From NCBI GenBank assembly GCA_002418265.1, contig DIDS01000020.1, positions 186,954 through 250,953 on the forward strand: DNA of 64,000 nt, read 5' to 3'. This DNA comes from Acidimicrobiia bacterium UBA5794. Its GTDB lineage: Bacteria; Actinomycetota; Acidimicrobiia; Spongiisociales; UBA5794. Below are positions 18,281 through 26,537 of this stretch, piece after piece (within the stretch, counting starts at the first letter, position 1; each line of letters opens with the position of its first letter). The position numbers and the translations under genes were made by a program. The notes beneath the pieces are model-generated. The model searched no databases, was not told the origin of the DNA, and saw only the letters and a program-made list of their open reading frames with translations.

Positions 18281-19330
18281 TCAGGGGGTGTCAGATCCGG
18301 AAGCATTCAGATCGTCGATGAGGGCACGAAGACGACCAAAACTGCGGCGGTTGAAATCGAATGAGATGCGTGGTAGATCAACAACGTCGTCGGTGTCGAT
18401 CTCTGCCTGACTGGTCCCTACCTTGGTGATTGCCCCGCTCCCTATGATGTCGGCGTACTCGGATGAAAGGCTCGTGACCAGGTCATCGGGGATCTCGGAA
18501 TTGAGTCGAAGGACCAGTTTCCCATTGACGTAGCGCTGTGAGTGGTAGATGCGGAAGAAACCGATGATCTCGTTGATTGCTTCATCGAGGTCGGCGGCCA
18601 CCTTGTAAAGGTTGGCATCATGTGGGGAGATCATTCCCTGCTTCTCAAGCGTGTGGCACATTGATACCCAGGCGTCCCAGTAGTCGGTTCCTTCAGCATC
18701 GAGCATCACGATCGGGTGCATGTCGGACTTCCCCGTCTGGATCAAAGTAAGGAGTTCGAACGTTTCATCCATGGTTCCGAATCCTCCGGGAAAGAGGGCG
18801 AACGCGTTGGACTCCTTGACGAACTGCACTTTTCGGGTGAAGAAATACTTGAAGTTGATGACCTTGCCCGGTGAGAGGTACTCATTTGCCCCACCCTCGA
18901 ATGGCAGCCGGATGTTGACACCGAAGCTCGCCTCGGTACCTGCTCCCTTGTTGGCTGCCTCCATGATCCCCGGACCGGCTCCGGTGATCACCATCCAGTT
19001 GTGCTCCTCGGCCATCCGTCGTCCGAATTCCTCGGCAAGCTTGTAGTTGGGAGCGGAGGGATCGGTTCGCGCAGATCCGTACACAGCGACCTTCCGATAG
19101 TCGCGGTAGGGATCGAACACCAGGAATGAATAGCGCAGCTCCTTCAGGGCGGTGTTCATCATCTTGACATCGCCTCGGTCGGTGTTGTCCTTCACGAGCT
19201 TGAGAGCTGTGTTGATGATCTCGTGAACGAGGTCTTTGTCCCTTGCTCCATTTGAGCCAACCGGGACGACGCGGTTGATGAGCTCGTCAATCTGGGCGTC
19301 GAGGGATAACGGGGTTGATTTGCCAGTCAT
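18281..19330 (-). CDS. LOG-family (TIGR00730-like) Rossmann-fold protein
   Basis: 349 residues, longer than the common 180-200-residue LOG proteins. The core has the family motifs VITGAGPGIMEAANKGA and FPGGFGTMDETFELLTLIQTGK, the second being the PGGxGTxxE active-site motif of cytokinin riboside 5'-monophosphate phosphoribohydrolases. Long forms in bacteria are often nucleotide 5'-monophosphate nucleosidases (PpnN-like), so an AMP/GMP nucleosidase role is possible. TACCTT at 19339-19344 lies eight bases before the ATG. The last 100 residues form an extra domain with no known motif. Confidence 0.85.
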   Translation of the reverse strand: MTGKSTPLSLDAQIDELINRVVPVGSNGARDKDLVHEIINTALKLVKDNTDRGDVKMMNTALKELRYSFLVFDPYRDYRKVAVYGSARTDPSAPNYKLAEEFGRRMAEEHNWMVITGAGPGIMEAANKGAGTEASFGVNIRLPFEGGANEYLSPGKVINFKYFFTRKVQFVKESNAFALFPGGFGTMDETFELLTLIQTGKSDMHPIVMLDAEGTDYWDAWVSMCHTLEKQGMISPHDANLYKVAADLDEAINEIIGFFRIYHSQRYVNGKLVLRLNSEIPDDLVTSLSSEYADIIGSGAITKVGTSQAEIDTDDVVDLPRISFDFNRRSFGRLRALIDDLNASGSDTP

Positions 19331-19416
19331 GGCACACCAAGGTAGTTGTCTTGTGCGTTCGTTGTCACCACTGAGGCAGTACTGCGGCTCCGTCTGGCTT
19401 CATGCTGACCGTTGTG

Positions 19417-19851
19417 TCAGGAGTCGGTGTCGCTCATCGGTACCACCCGTTCGGCAACGTCCTTCATTCCAAGCCCGATCATCACAAACAATGCTCCCAC
19501 CAGTATCGCCATGCCAGCAGTCCCGAAGGCGACGACCGATGTATAAAGAGATGCCTGCAGGTATGCCGACTGAGCCGCAACAGCGCGGAGAGGGTCGTCC
19601 TGGGCGAGCTCGGAGTAGTACTTTCCACCCGTTGCGTGCAGGGCATGCTCTTCGATGATCTTCGCTTGGCAGTAGGCACTGAACGGACCATCGACACGGT
19701 CGCCAGCGAGACATGACGCGTCGTCGGCAACGTTGATGTTTTGGTCCGAGAGGGTGTTGCTCACGATGATCCACGTTGTGAGCCCGCCCAAGATGAGCAG
19801 CACTCCCACGACTATCGAACCTATGTAGCTTGCCTTCCTCATTTTTCCCAT
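19417..19851 (-). CDS. Conserved two-helix membrane protein of unknown function
   Basis: 144 residues. Membrane segments lie at about residues 8-28 (IGSIVVGVLLILGGLTTWIIV) and 106-130 (VVAFGTAGMAILVGALFVMIGLG). The outside loop carries DDASCLAGDRVDGPFSAYCQAK, with two Cys that may form a disulfide, and a helix EEHALHATGGKYYSEL. From memory, similar actinobacterial proteins are often misnamed aromatic ring-opening dioxygenase LigA, for which there is no support here. The ATG at 19851 has AGGAGG upstream; earlier in-frame codons lack this. Confidence 0.8.
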   Translation of the reverse strand: MGKMRKASYIGSIVVGVLLILGGLTTWIIVSNTLSDQNINVADDASCLAGDRVDGPFSAYCQAKIIEEHALHATGGKYYSELAQDDPLRAVAAQSAYLQASLYTSVVAFGTAGMAILVGALFVMIGLGMKDVAERVVPMSDTDS

Positions 19852-19929
19852 GTGGCCTCCTCGCCTGTCATCGTGACAGTACACAATGCGTTTGATGTGC
19901 GACGGATCCCTGGTCGTTAGGCTTGGGGC

Positions 19930-20415
19930 GTGCCCTCATTCGACATCGTTTCCCAGGTAGACATGCAAGAGGTCCGCAACGCTGTGGACCAGGCTTCTCG
20001 TGAGATCGTGAACCGCTACGACTTCAAGGGGACGTCTTCGACCGTGAAGCTCACCGATGACGGGATCGTGGTCGAGTCAGATTCAGACGGTCGCCTCGCA
20101 GCTGCCGTCGATGTCCTCAAGACCAAGCTCGTAAAGCGCAGCGTCAGTCTCAAGTCGATCGGCGGGGGAGAGCCAAAGGAGATCGGCGGGGGTCGATATC
20201 AGGCAACCTTCAACCTCAACCAAGGGATTGCCCAGGACGCAGCCAAGGAACTCACCAAGTTCATCAAGGATGAGAAGCTCAAGGTACAGGTTGCGATCCA
20301 AGGTGATCAGTTGCGGGTCTCTGGCAAAAAACGCGACGACCTCCAAGACGTGATCGCTGCGGTCAAGGGCTTGGACTTCCGGCTCCCACTCCAATACATC
20401 AACTTTCGCGACTGA
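19930..20415 (+). CDS. yajQ: YajQ-family nucleotide-binding protein
   Basis: 161 residues, the standard length. The N-terminus PSFDIVSQVDMQEVRNAVDQ, the segment REIVNRYDFKGT and the C-terminus FRLPLQYINFRD are hallmarks of the family, which has two RRM-like halves. Some members bind cyclic di-GMP and work with transcription factors; others bind nucleic acid or nucleotides. GTG start: TAGGCT at 19918-19923 lies six bases upstream, as in other leaderless genes of this window. It stands alone, divergent from the membrane protein gene. Confidence 0.95.
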   Translation: MPSFDIVSQVDMQEVRNAVDQASREIVNRYDFKGTSSTVKLTDDGIVVESDSDGRLAAAVDVLKTKLVKRSVSLKSIGGGEPKEIGGGRYQATFNLNQGIAQDAAKELTKFIKDEKLKVQVAIQGDQLRVSGKKRDDLQDVIAAVKGLDFRLPLQYINFRD

Positions 20416-20439
20416 CCCGACGCCTGACTTGGCTCTTGC

Positions 20440-20578
20440 TCCCGTCCTCCCGCTTGCGGGGGGACGCGCCGAGCGCAGCGAGGTGCAGGGGGGCTTCTGA
20501 CGTGTGGTCTTGCCTCTTCTTCCCGTCCTCCCGCTTGCGGGGGGACGCGCCGAGCGCAGCGAGGTGCAGGGGGGCTTC
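20440..20578. repeat. Two identical 58-base direct repeats
   Basis: Copies at 20440-20497 and 20521-20578 are identical and start 81 bases apart. Each holds the short palindrome CCCGCTTGCGGG and then a G-rich end. They lie between yajQ and the AAA ATPase gene in non-coding DNA, so the identity must be recent or actively maintained. Confidence 0.85.
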
Positions 20579-20579
20579 C

Positions 20580-20759
20580 CACCTCTGACTTCTGACTTCT
20601 GAAATCGATCTTCGGTCACGGTTCGCCCGCACGCTGGAAGACGGGACTCGCGGGCTCGCGGGCCCCCTTGGCTCGCAGACTCGCCGGTTCCCCCTGAAGG
20701 GGGAACGGTTTTGAGGTACTTCTGACTTCTGACGTCTGACTTCTGATGTGAGTGCTGCA
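20580..20759. other. Non-coding region with TCTGAC-type repeats
   Basis: CTTCTGACTTCTGA-type tandem repeats flank the region (20583-20602 and 20717-20745). Between them lie a GC-rich stretch and the hairpin at 20687-20706. I see no gene in it. Confidence 0.6.
20687..20706 (+). terminator. Hairpin between yajQ and the AAA gene, possible terminator
   Basis: Stem GTTCCCCC pairs with GGGGGAAC around loop TGAA, followed by GGTTTTG on the plus strand. The stem is strong but the T run is short. It lies between convergent genes and could serve either strand. Confidence 0.55.
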
Positions 20760-21752
20760 CTAGCCGCCGAAGGGGTCGCCAGCGGGGCCCTTTCTGACCA
20801 CGGCTGACCACACGGTCTCATAGTGGTCGCGGTCGTACTGATCGATATGGGGGAGGATGAACTCCTGCCACGCCCAGCGCATCGGGTCTTCGCGATCTGC
20901 ATACATCCGCAGACCGGCCGGATAACGATCGAGGACGGTACGCAGTGACATGGGAGTCTCAACCCGTGTGCGCGAGTCGCCGGCTGAGAACGATGTGTTG
21001 ATCTCGACCGCAAGCTTGGTGAGCAGTTCCCGAACCTTGGGGGTCATGTCCGGATGGCGACGCTCGATCATCTGGACGAGATCTTCCTCGCCTGGGAACA
21101 GTTTTTCCCAGATGATCCAGCGATCGGCAAAGGCCTTGTTGAGGGTCTGGGTACCCGCATAGTCGCGCAGGTCGGTCGGGTTGAGTGTCCCGAAGATCCG
21201 CACATCGTCACGCAGTCGCACCATCTCGCCGGTCGGCAGCTCCAGTGCCCGGTGACGGTCGAGCAGGCCGTGCAGCGCGAACAGCGTCTCGGCACCGGCG
21301 GCGTTCAACTCCGAAAGGTTGACGAGGGCTGGCCCACGAAGCGCTCGGGTCATGTCACCGTCCTGCCAGCGGCTCTCGGTCCCGCCCTTTCCGTCACCGT
21401 GGAGTTTCACGGAACCGATCAACGTGATGTCACGAACCTCACCCGTGAGGGGGATTCGGTAATACGGCGTCTTGAGCATCGCAGCAAACTGCTCAAGATC
21501 ATGATCCTTGCCCGTCCCCATGTGACCTCGCAGTGCCAGATGGAGTGGGCTGTCGGTGAAGTGCGCCCGTCGAATCTGTTCGAGCCTCGCAAGCTGGTAC
21601 TGCATGCCGAGGTCGACGTAGAACTCATCGACGCTCGGGATGTGATCCATTCGCGATTCGTAGTCATCGAGATCCTTTGAAACCTCGGTGATCGGTAGTT
21701 CAACATCGACTCCAGCCCCGGTCGGGTCGGTGAATGTGACGGTTTTAGCCAT
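20760..21752 (-). CDS. MoxR-like AAA ATPase with altered Walker A and B residues
   Basis: 330 residues. The AAA core aligns by eye with MoxR/CbbQ-type ATPases: P-loop at residues 76-83, Walker B region at 143-148, and a sensor-1-like RIFGTLNPTDLRDYAGT. The P-loop reads GHMGTGKD, with Asp83 where Ser/Thr is normal. The Walker B region reads LVNLSEL, with Ser147 where Asp is normal; Glu148 is kept. This looks like a swap of two Mg2+-coordinating residues. MoxR ATPases work with VWA partners as chaperones for cofactor insertion or complex assembly. The start overlaps the VWA gene stop by 8 bases; AGGAG lies six bases before the ATG. Confidence 0.85.
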   Translation of the reverse strand: MAKTVTFTDPTGAGVDVELPITEVSKDLDDYESRMDHIPSVDEFYVDLGMQYQLARLEQIRRAHFTDSPLHLALRGHMGTGKDHDLEQFAAMLKTPYYRIPLTGEVRDITLIGSVKLHGDGKGGTESRWQDGDMTRALRGPALVNLSELNAAGAETLFALHGLLDRHRALELPTGEMVRLRDDVRIFGTLNPTDLRDYAGTQTLNKAFADRWIIWEKLFPGEEDLVQMIERRHPDMTPKVRELLTKLAVEINTSFSAGDSRTRVETPMSLRTVLDRYPAGLRMYADREDPMRWAWQEFILPHIDQYDRDHYETVWSAVVRKGPAGDPFGG

Positions 21753-23976
21753 TGAATGCTCCTGTTTCCATGTGATCCATAAGAACTCGTTCCCCCTCGT
21801 GTGCCCACCAGGAATCGACTCCTGATGCGGCGATTGACTTGTACAACGTTGAACGCACACCCTCGACCATCGCTGCAGCGAGTTGCAGCGGCTGCTCAAC
21901 GACCTGTGCTCGTGAATAGGCGGCACGAACGGTGTCGTCGCCGATACCGATGCCCAGAACAGTCGCACCGCCGCGTTCGACATCAGCGACGGTTTCAGCA
22001 AGGGCTTGAACCGAGCCTCGGGTCATGCCGTCGGCGAGCACCACCATGATCCTGTGCGAGGCGCGTTGGGCGGCTAGCCGCTCGGCTGCGTGTGCCACGT
22101 TGAATTCGTCCACGTTTGCCGCTTTGTCGAACATGGACACCGGCGGGGCAGCTTTCGGGTCCTTCCGAGCCTCCCGAGCCGCCTCTTGAGGAGCGGCTGC
22201 GGTGAAGAAGAGACCGGCGAGAACGTCTTCACTCATCCGCCAGCGATCGTTGAATCCTTTGACGAGGTAGTGGTTGACGGTGCGGGTGAGCCGCTCGGCG
22301 TTGCCGCCTTGGGCCTGGCGAAGCCCCGCGGTCGCTTTCGAACGGATGTCGCGGTACGTGAACTCGGTGTCGTCACGTTTGGCCGCAAACGAACGATTGA
22401 AGATGGCAACCTCAAAATCGATCTGGAGTTCGTCTGCAAGCTTGGCAAGTGTCCAGGCACCGAGGAGTGCGGCGGCCATCGCCCACGGTGCCTTTCTCCC
22501 GCCGGTCTCGCGGGGCTGAAGCATTGAGGCTGACCCGTCGACGAGCAGGCTCACTGCATACGAGCGCCGGGATGGGAGATCGCGGCGTTCGAACATGCGC
22601 TCGTAAAGACCAGCTCCAAGGAGGAGAGGCGTATAGGGCGAGAGATCGCCCGCGTCGAATCCGGAGCGCAAGCCACGCCGCTGGTTTGCAAGAAACAGTG
22701 GGTACAGCTCTCCCGATACCCGATGTTGGGCGACACCCCAGTTCGTACTCGCCTTGTGGAGCATCTCGCGGCCCTGTGGTGCGAATGCGGCGAATCCAAC
22801 CGGAAGTTCGGTGACGAGCAGTTTGCCACCCTGACCCGATGGGAGAAAGATCGTCGGAGCCATCGAGACCTTCATGATCTGGTCGGTGGCAGGATCCCCG
22901 GCCTGATCTGCTTCGCCCTTGACGCCGTCCTGGGCACTGATTGCCTGAGCCGCCTGTCGCGTCTGGTCGTAGGACTCGCGGTCGGCGAGGGACGGTGTCA
23001 CCATTCGCACAGCGTCGACGGTCTCGGATATGGCCGCCCCGTCAGCCTCGTCCTGCAGTTGTCTCTGGCTTGAAGTTGCAGCACCCTCCTGCACGAGGTT
23101 GTGCATCTTGGCGACCGACAGCAGCTGAAGCGCGATCGTGCCGATCGACCAGGCGTCATCGACATCGAACACGGGATTCAAGAACCCCATGGCGTCGTCA
23201 AGCGCCACCGCAACGTTGGCTGGTAGGCGTTGCTGCATGAGATCGCGCTCCTCATGGCCCCCAACGATCATGAAGCATGCGAGCGCAAACTGGCCGAGAG
23301 GTCTGGCATTCCCCATTGCATGGCCGACCGATGTGCGGTAGAGGTCCTTGAGAACGGACCCGGCACCCGGGTACGCATCGAAATGGATGCGTTCTTGTCG
23401 AGCGTCCTCGATTGCAAAGAACAGCGCTTCGGCAGCTGGTCCACCGATGGCGTGGAGTGCGTCGAGAACCGAGACAGAACCTGCGTCCGTTGCCTCAACA
23501 TCACCGAAGTCGATGTCGCCTTCCTCAAGATCCGGTCGGATCAGGTCATCATCCATCTCTCCGAGCTGGAACAGGCCGACGGGAACCATCGGTCCCTCGT
23601 GTTCGAGATCAGGGTCTTCCTCAACGGTTTCTGCGAACGCGAGCCACTCCTTGGGGATCGGACGCTCCTCGTCGAGGTCCGTGGCGATGAGATGGATGAC
23701 CTCGTGAAGGGCCGAGGTCAGGGCGACCTCGGCAGGTGTGACGGGTGCCGAGCGTGCATATGCCGTCTGAAATGACCGTGGGTCGATGACGATCGTTTCG
23801 GGTGTCGAGGCGGCCTGGGTGCCAAGGCGCACCTGGAGTTCCTCGTTGCCAGCAAGCGACCGTGCAAATCGGGTCACCGCCGGTGCGACTCGTTGATAGC
23901 GAGCCACGACGGCTTCGATTGCCCTCTCCTCTGGGGGAAGGATCTCGTGAAGTACGGATTCGTCTCGTTCGCGCAT
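21745..23976 (-). CDS. VWA protein with N-terminal HEXXH metallopeptidase-like domain
   Basis: 743 residues. Near residues 90-96 is LHEVIHL, a zinc-type HEXXH motif, as in the putative metallopeptidase domain of DUF2201-type proteins, which also pair with AAA ATPases. An acidic central region follows. From about residue 470 comes a von Willebrand A domain with MIDAS motif LVDGSASM (Asp about 479), and the later VVLADGMTRG strand. The protein probably forms a functional pair with the overlapping downstream AAA gene. ATG 23976 is used; the adjacent in-frame TTG at 23979 is six bases after TACACT and is equally possible. The start lies 33 bases from divergent arfB. Confidence 0.85.
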   Translation of the reverse strand: MRERDESVLHEILPPEERAIEAVVARYQRVAPAVTRFARSLAGNEELQVRLGTQAASTPETIVIDPRSFQTAYARSAPVTPAEVALTSALHEVIHLIATDLDEERPIPKEWLAFAETVEEDPDLEHEGPMVPVGLFQLGEMDDDLIRPDLEEGDIDFGDVEATDAGSVSVLDALHAIGGPAAEALFFAIEDARQERIHFDAYPGAGSVLKDLYRTSVGHAMGNARPLGQFALACFMIVGGHEERDLMQQRLPANVAVALDDAMGFLNPVFDVDDAWSIGTIALQLLSVAKMHNLVQEGAATSSQRQLQDEADGAAISETVDAVRMVTPSLADRESYDQTRQAAQAISAQDGVKGEADQAGDPATDQIMKVSMAPTIFLPSGQGGKLLVTELPVGFAAFAPQGREMLHKASTNWGVAQHRVSGELYPLFLANQRRGLRSGFDAGDLSPYTPLLLGAGLYERMFERRDLPSRRSYAVSLLVDGSASMLQPRETGGRKAPWAMAAALLGAWTLAKLADELQIDFEVAIFNRSFAAKRDDTEFTYRDIRSKATAGLRQAQGGNAERLTRTVNHYLVKGFNDRWRMSEDVLAGLFFTAAAPQEAAREARKDPKAAPPVSMFDKAANVDEFNVAHAAERLAAQRASHRIMVVLADGMTRGSVQALAETVADVERGGATVLGIGIGDDTVRAAYSRAQVVEQPLQLAAAMVEGVRSTLYKSIAASGVDSWWAHEGERVLMDHMETGAFNG

Positions 23977-24009
23977 CAACCGCGAAGTGTACGATGCCGT
24001 GGAAGTCTC

Positions 24010-24414
24010 ATGGAGGGCGCCCTGTCATTCAACATCCCTGATCGGGAGCTCCAATGGCGATTCTCTCCCACAGGGGGTCCCGGCGGCCAGCATGCAAACA
24101 AGACTTCAACGCGTGTTGAGCTGCGCTTCGATGTCGAGACGTCGTCAGCAATCGATGAGCGTTCACGAGCTCGCATCGTGAGCAAGGTCGGCCCCGAGAT
24201 TCGGATCGTGGAAGACCGGTCCCGATCCCAAGCGACGAATCGCAAAAGGGCCCTGCGCCGTCTTGAGGCGATACTCGACGGTGCAGCCAAACCCGACCCC
24301 CCTTCAAGGCGCTCCACGAAGCCGTCACGATCCGCAAGGAAGAAACGGGTCGACGAAAAACGAAAGAGATCCCAAACGAAGCTCCTCAGAAAACCTCCGA
24401 GCCCACTCGAATAG
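24010..24414 (+). CDS. arfB: Peptidyl-tRNA hydrolase ArfB (release factor-like ribosome rescue)
   Basis: 134 residues. The catalytic GGQ motif lies in FSPTGGPGGQHANKTSTRVELRFD, and a C-terminal basic tail (RSARKKRVDEKRKRSQTK) matches the part of ArfB that enters the empty mRNA channel. The protein rescues stalled ribosomes by hydrolysing peptidyl-tRNA without a stop codon. It lacks the codon-recognition domains of RF1/RF2, as expected. The start at ATG 24010 gives MEGALSFNIPDRELQW, the normal N-terminus; the longer upstream frame is antisense to the VWA gene. Confidence 0.93.
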   Translation: MEGALSFNIPDRELQWRFSPTGGPGGQHANKTSTRVELRFDVETSSAIDERSRARIVSKVGPEIRIVEDRSRSQATNRKRALRRLEAILDGAAKPDPPSRRSTKPSRSARKKRVDEKRKRSQTKLLRKPPSPLE

Positions 24415-24506
24415 TCCCAGACAAGTGGTCCCAGTCGAGTTGTCAGTGACTCTGAAAGCGTCGATCGAGTTTCGGGCAACACAGCGGTTCCTATCATCGA
24501 GGAACG

Positions 24507-25754
24507 ATGGAATACGAACTCACCACCTTCCCCAGCGGCCTCAGGCTCATAGCGCATCACATGCCGTCAACCCGATCGGTCGCGATCGGCTGCTGGGTCG
24601 ACACCGGCAGTCGAGACGAGACCGGCCCTGAAGCAGGTGCCTCCCACTTTCTGGAGCATCTGCTGTTCAAAGGATCAGAGACGTGGTCTGCCAGGGACAT
24701 CTCCGAGGCGTTCGACAGCGTTGGTGCGCGGCACAATGCGTTCACGTCCAAGGAGTACACCTGCTTTTGGACCCGCCTGCGAGATGAGGATTTCCCGCTC
24801 GGTCTTGAGATCCTCTCGGAGATGCTTCAGCGTCCAGCATTCCGCCAGGCGGAAATCGACAGCGAACGTCATGTCGTTCTCGAAGAGATCAACATGAACG
24901 AGGATGATCCGACTGACGTCGCCCACGAACAGTTCGTCGAAGCCTTGTGGTCCAGCCACCCGCTGTCGCCACCGATCCTCGGGACGAAAGAGTCCATCAC
25001 GGACATGTCACGCGATACGATCGCTGCCTATTGGTCTCGTCGCTACACGCCCCACTCGACGGTGATATCGATCGCAGGGAACCTCCCTGATGACATCGTT
25101 GAACAGGTTTCAGCACGGTTCGGCGAATGGTCCGGTGCCCAAATCGACCATGTGCTCACGAAGCCACTGATTTCGTCACGGGTGCGAGTCAGAACCAAGG
25201 ACACCGAGCAGGCCCATCTCGTGTTCGGAAGCGAGTCGTTCCAACGCGACGACGAGCGTCGCTATGCCCTCATGATTGCCGACCACGTTCTTGGTGGCGG
25301 GATGAGCTCGCGTCTGTTCCATGAGATCCGCGAAACGCGTGGCCTTGCCTATTCGGTTCACAGTTTCCGGATGCCGTTTGCAGATGCCGGTGCGAGCGGC
25401 ATTTACGTTGGTACAACGCCGAACCAGACCGCGGAGGTCCTCGGTCTGGTTCGCTCCGAGATCACTCGACTGATCAACGATGGGTTGACCGATGAGGAAC
25501 TCACCCGCGCCAAGGGCTACATCAAGGGTGCCCTCGCCCTCGGACTCGAAGACGCTCTCAGCCGCATGAATCGGATCGGCCAGACTGAGCTGACTGGTAT
25601 GGAACATCTCACCGTCGACGAAACCGTGGAAGTGATCTCGAAGGTGACCCACGACGAGGTCCTCGAAGCGGTCAAGGCCGCGTATTCGGGTCCCTACGTG
25701 CTGGGTGCCGTCGGACCCTTTTCCGCCGAAGATCTTGAGGAGTTTGTCCAGTGA
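24507..25754 (+). CDS. M16-family zinc peptidase (processing peptidase-like)
   Basis: 415 residues. The inverted zinc motif HXXEH is HFLEH at residues 47-51, and the distal Glu lies in ERHVVLEEINMNEDDP. The C-terminal half has the usual R/Y-type substrate-cleft pattern (GGGMSSRLFHEIRETRGLAYSVHS). Family members degrade or process peptides; single-chain M16B forms dimerise. TATCAT at 24492-24497 and GAGGAA just upstream of the ATG support this start. Its stop overlaps dapB's GTG by four bases; M16-dapB neighbours are common in actinobacteria. Confidence 0.93.
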   Translation: MEYELTTFPSGLRLIAHHMPSTRSVAIGCWVDTGSRDETGPEAGASHFLEHLLFKGSETWSARDISEAFDSVGARHNAFTSKEYTCFWTRLRDEDFPLGLEILSEMLQRPAFRQAEIDSERHVVLEEINMNEDDPTDVAHEQFVEALWSSHPLSPPILGTKESITDMSRDTIAAYWSRRYTPHSTVISIAGNLPDDIVEQVSARFGEWSGAQIDHVLTKPLISSRVRVRTKDTEQAHLVFGSESFQRDDERRYALMIADHVLGGGMSSRLFHEIRETRGLAYSVHSFRMPFADAGASGIYVGTTPNQTAEVLGLVRSEITRLINDGLTDEELTRAKGYIKGALALGLEDALSRMNRIGQTELTGMEHLTVDETVEVISKVTHDEVLEAVKAAYSGPYVLGAVGPFSAEDLEEFVQ

Positions 25755-26509
25755 AAGTTGGTGTCTCCGGAGCCTCAGGCAGGATGGGAAGCCTTGCCGC
25801 CAAGGCGTTCTCCGAGACCGACGACCTTCACCTGATCGCGCTGTACGATCGATACATGGCTGGGAGTATCGCTGGTTTGTCCATCAGTCAGGATCCCGAA
25901 GCCCTCGATGGGTGCGATGTGATCTTGGAGTTCTCATCGCCAACTTCTGTGATGGACCACCTCGCGCATTGGCGACAATTCGGAGCGAACGTGGTCGTGG
26001 GCACCTCCGGTTTCGATGCGGAACGGCTTGCGGCACTTGGAGAGCTGTGGGGCAACGGGCCCGGCAACTGTCTGGTCGTCCCGAACTTCTCGATCGGTGG
26101 GGTCCTGATGATGAAGATGGCCGAAATGGCAGCGAAGTACTTCAAGGTCGGTGAGATCATCGAGATGCATCATGACCGCAAGATCGACGCCCCCTCCGGA
26201 ACGGCGATCGCGACGGCAGCTCGCATTGCCAAGGCTGGGGGAGCACAGCAGCGTGCGGTGGAATCTGAAGAGTTTCACGGCGGAGCGCTGGGAGCGACCA
26301 TCGACGGAGTGTCGGTGCATTCGATTCGGATGCCGGGACTGCTTGCCCATCAGGTCGTGATGTTTGGCTCTGAGGGCGAGACACTCTCGCTCCGTCACGA
26401 CACGATGGATCGCAACGCCTTCCTTCCGGGCATTCTGCTCGCCGTTCGTTCCGTGTCGACCCAGCAAGCCCCCCTCGCCGTGGGCCTCGAATCCCTCTTG
26501 GGAATATAG
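25751..26509 (+). CDS. dapB: 4-hydroxy-tetrahydrodipicolinate reductase
   Basis: 252 residues. It reduces 4-hydroxy-tetrahydrodipicolinate with NAD(P)H in the diaminopimelate pathway. The Rossmann motif KVGVSGASGRMGSLAA opens the protein; VVGTSGFDAERL, PNFSIGGVLMMKMAEMAAKYF and the catalytic EMHHDRKIDAPSGTA segment (His-His and Lys) follow, then the HSIRMPGLLAHQVVMFG region. GTG start within a GTGA overlap with the M16 gene, so it is translationally coupled. Confidence 0.96.
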   Translation: MKVGVSGASGRMGSLAAKAFSETDDLHLIALYDRYMAGSIAGLSISQDPEALDGCDVILEFSSPTSVMDHLAHWRQFGANVVVGTSGFDAERLAALGELWGNGPGNCLVVPNFSIGGVLMMKMAEMAAKYFKVGEIIEMHHDRKIDAPSGTAIATAARIAKAGGAQQRAVESEEFHGGALGATIDGVSVHSIRMPGLLAHQVVMFGSEGETLSLRHDTMDRNAFLPGILLAVRSVSTQQAPLAVGLESLLGI

Positions 26510-26521
26510 GGACGGAGCTCG

Positions 26522-26536
26522 CCGAGCGAAGCTCGG
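26522..26536. terminator. Short hairpin between convergent dapB and thioredoxin genes
   Basis: CCGAGC and GCTCGG pair around a GAA loop, between two convergent stops. No T run follows on the plus strand, so the terminator call is weak. Confidence 0.35.
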
Positions 26537-26537
26537 A

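Noticed and set aside
26522..26536. Strong bidirectional terminator
   Set aside because: Only a 6-base stem with no T run; kept as a weak feature and not treated as a finding.
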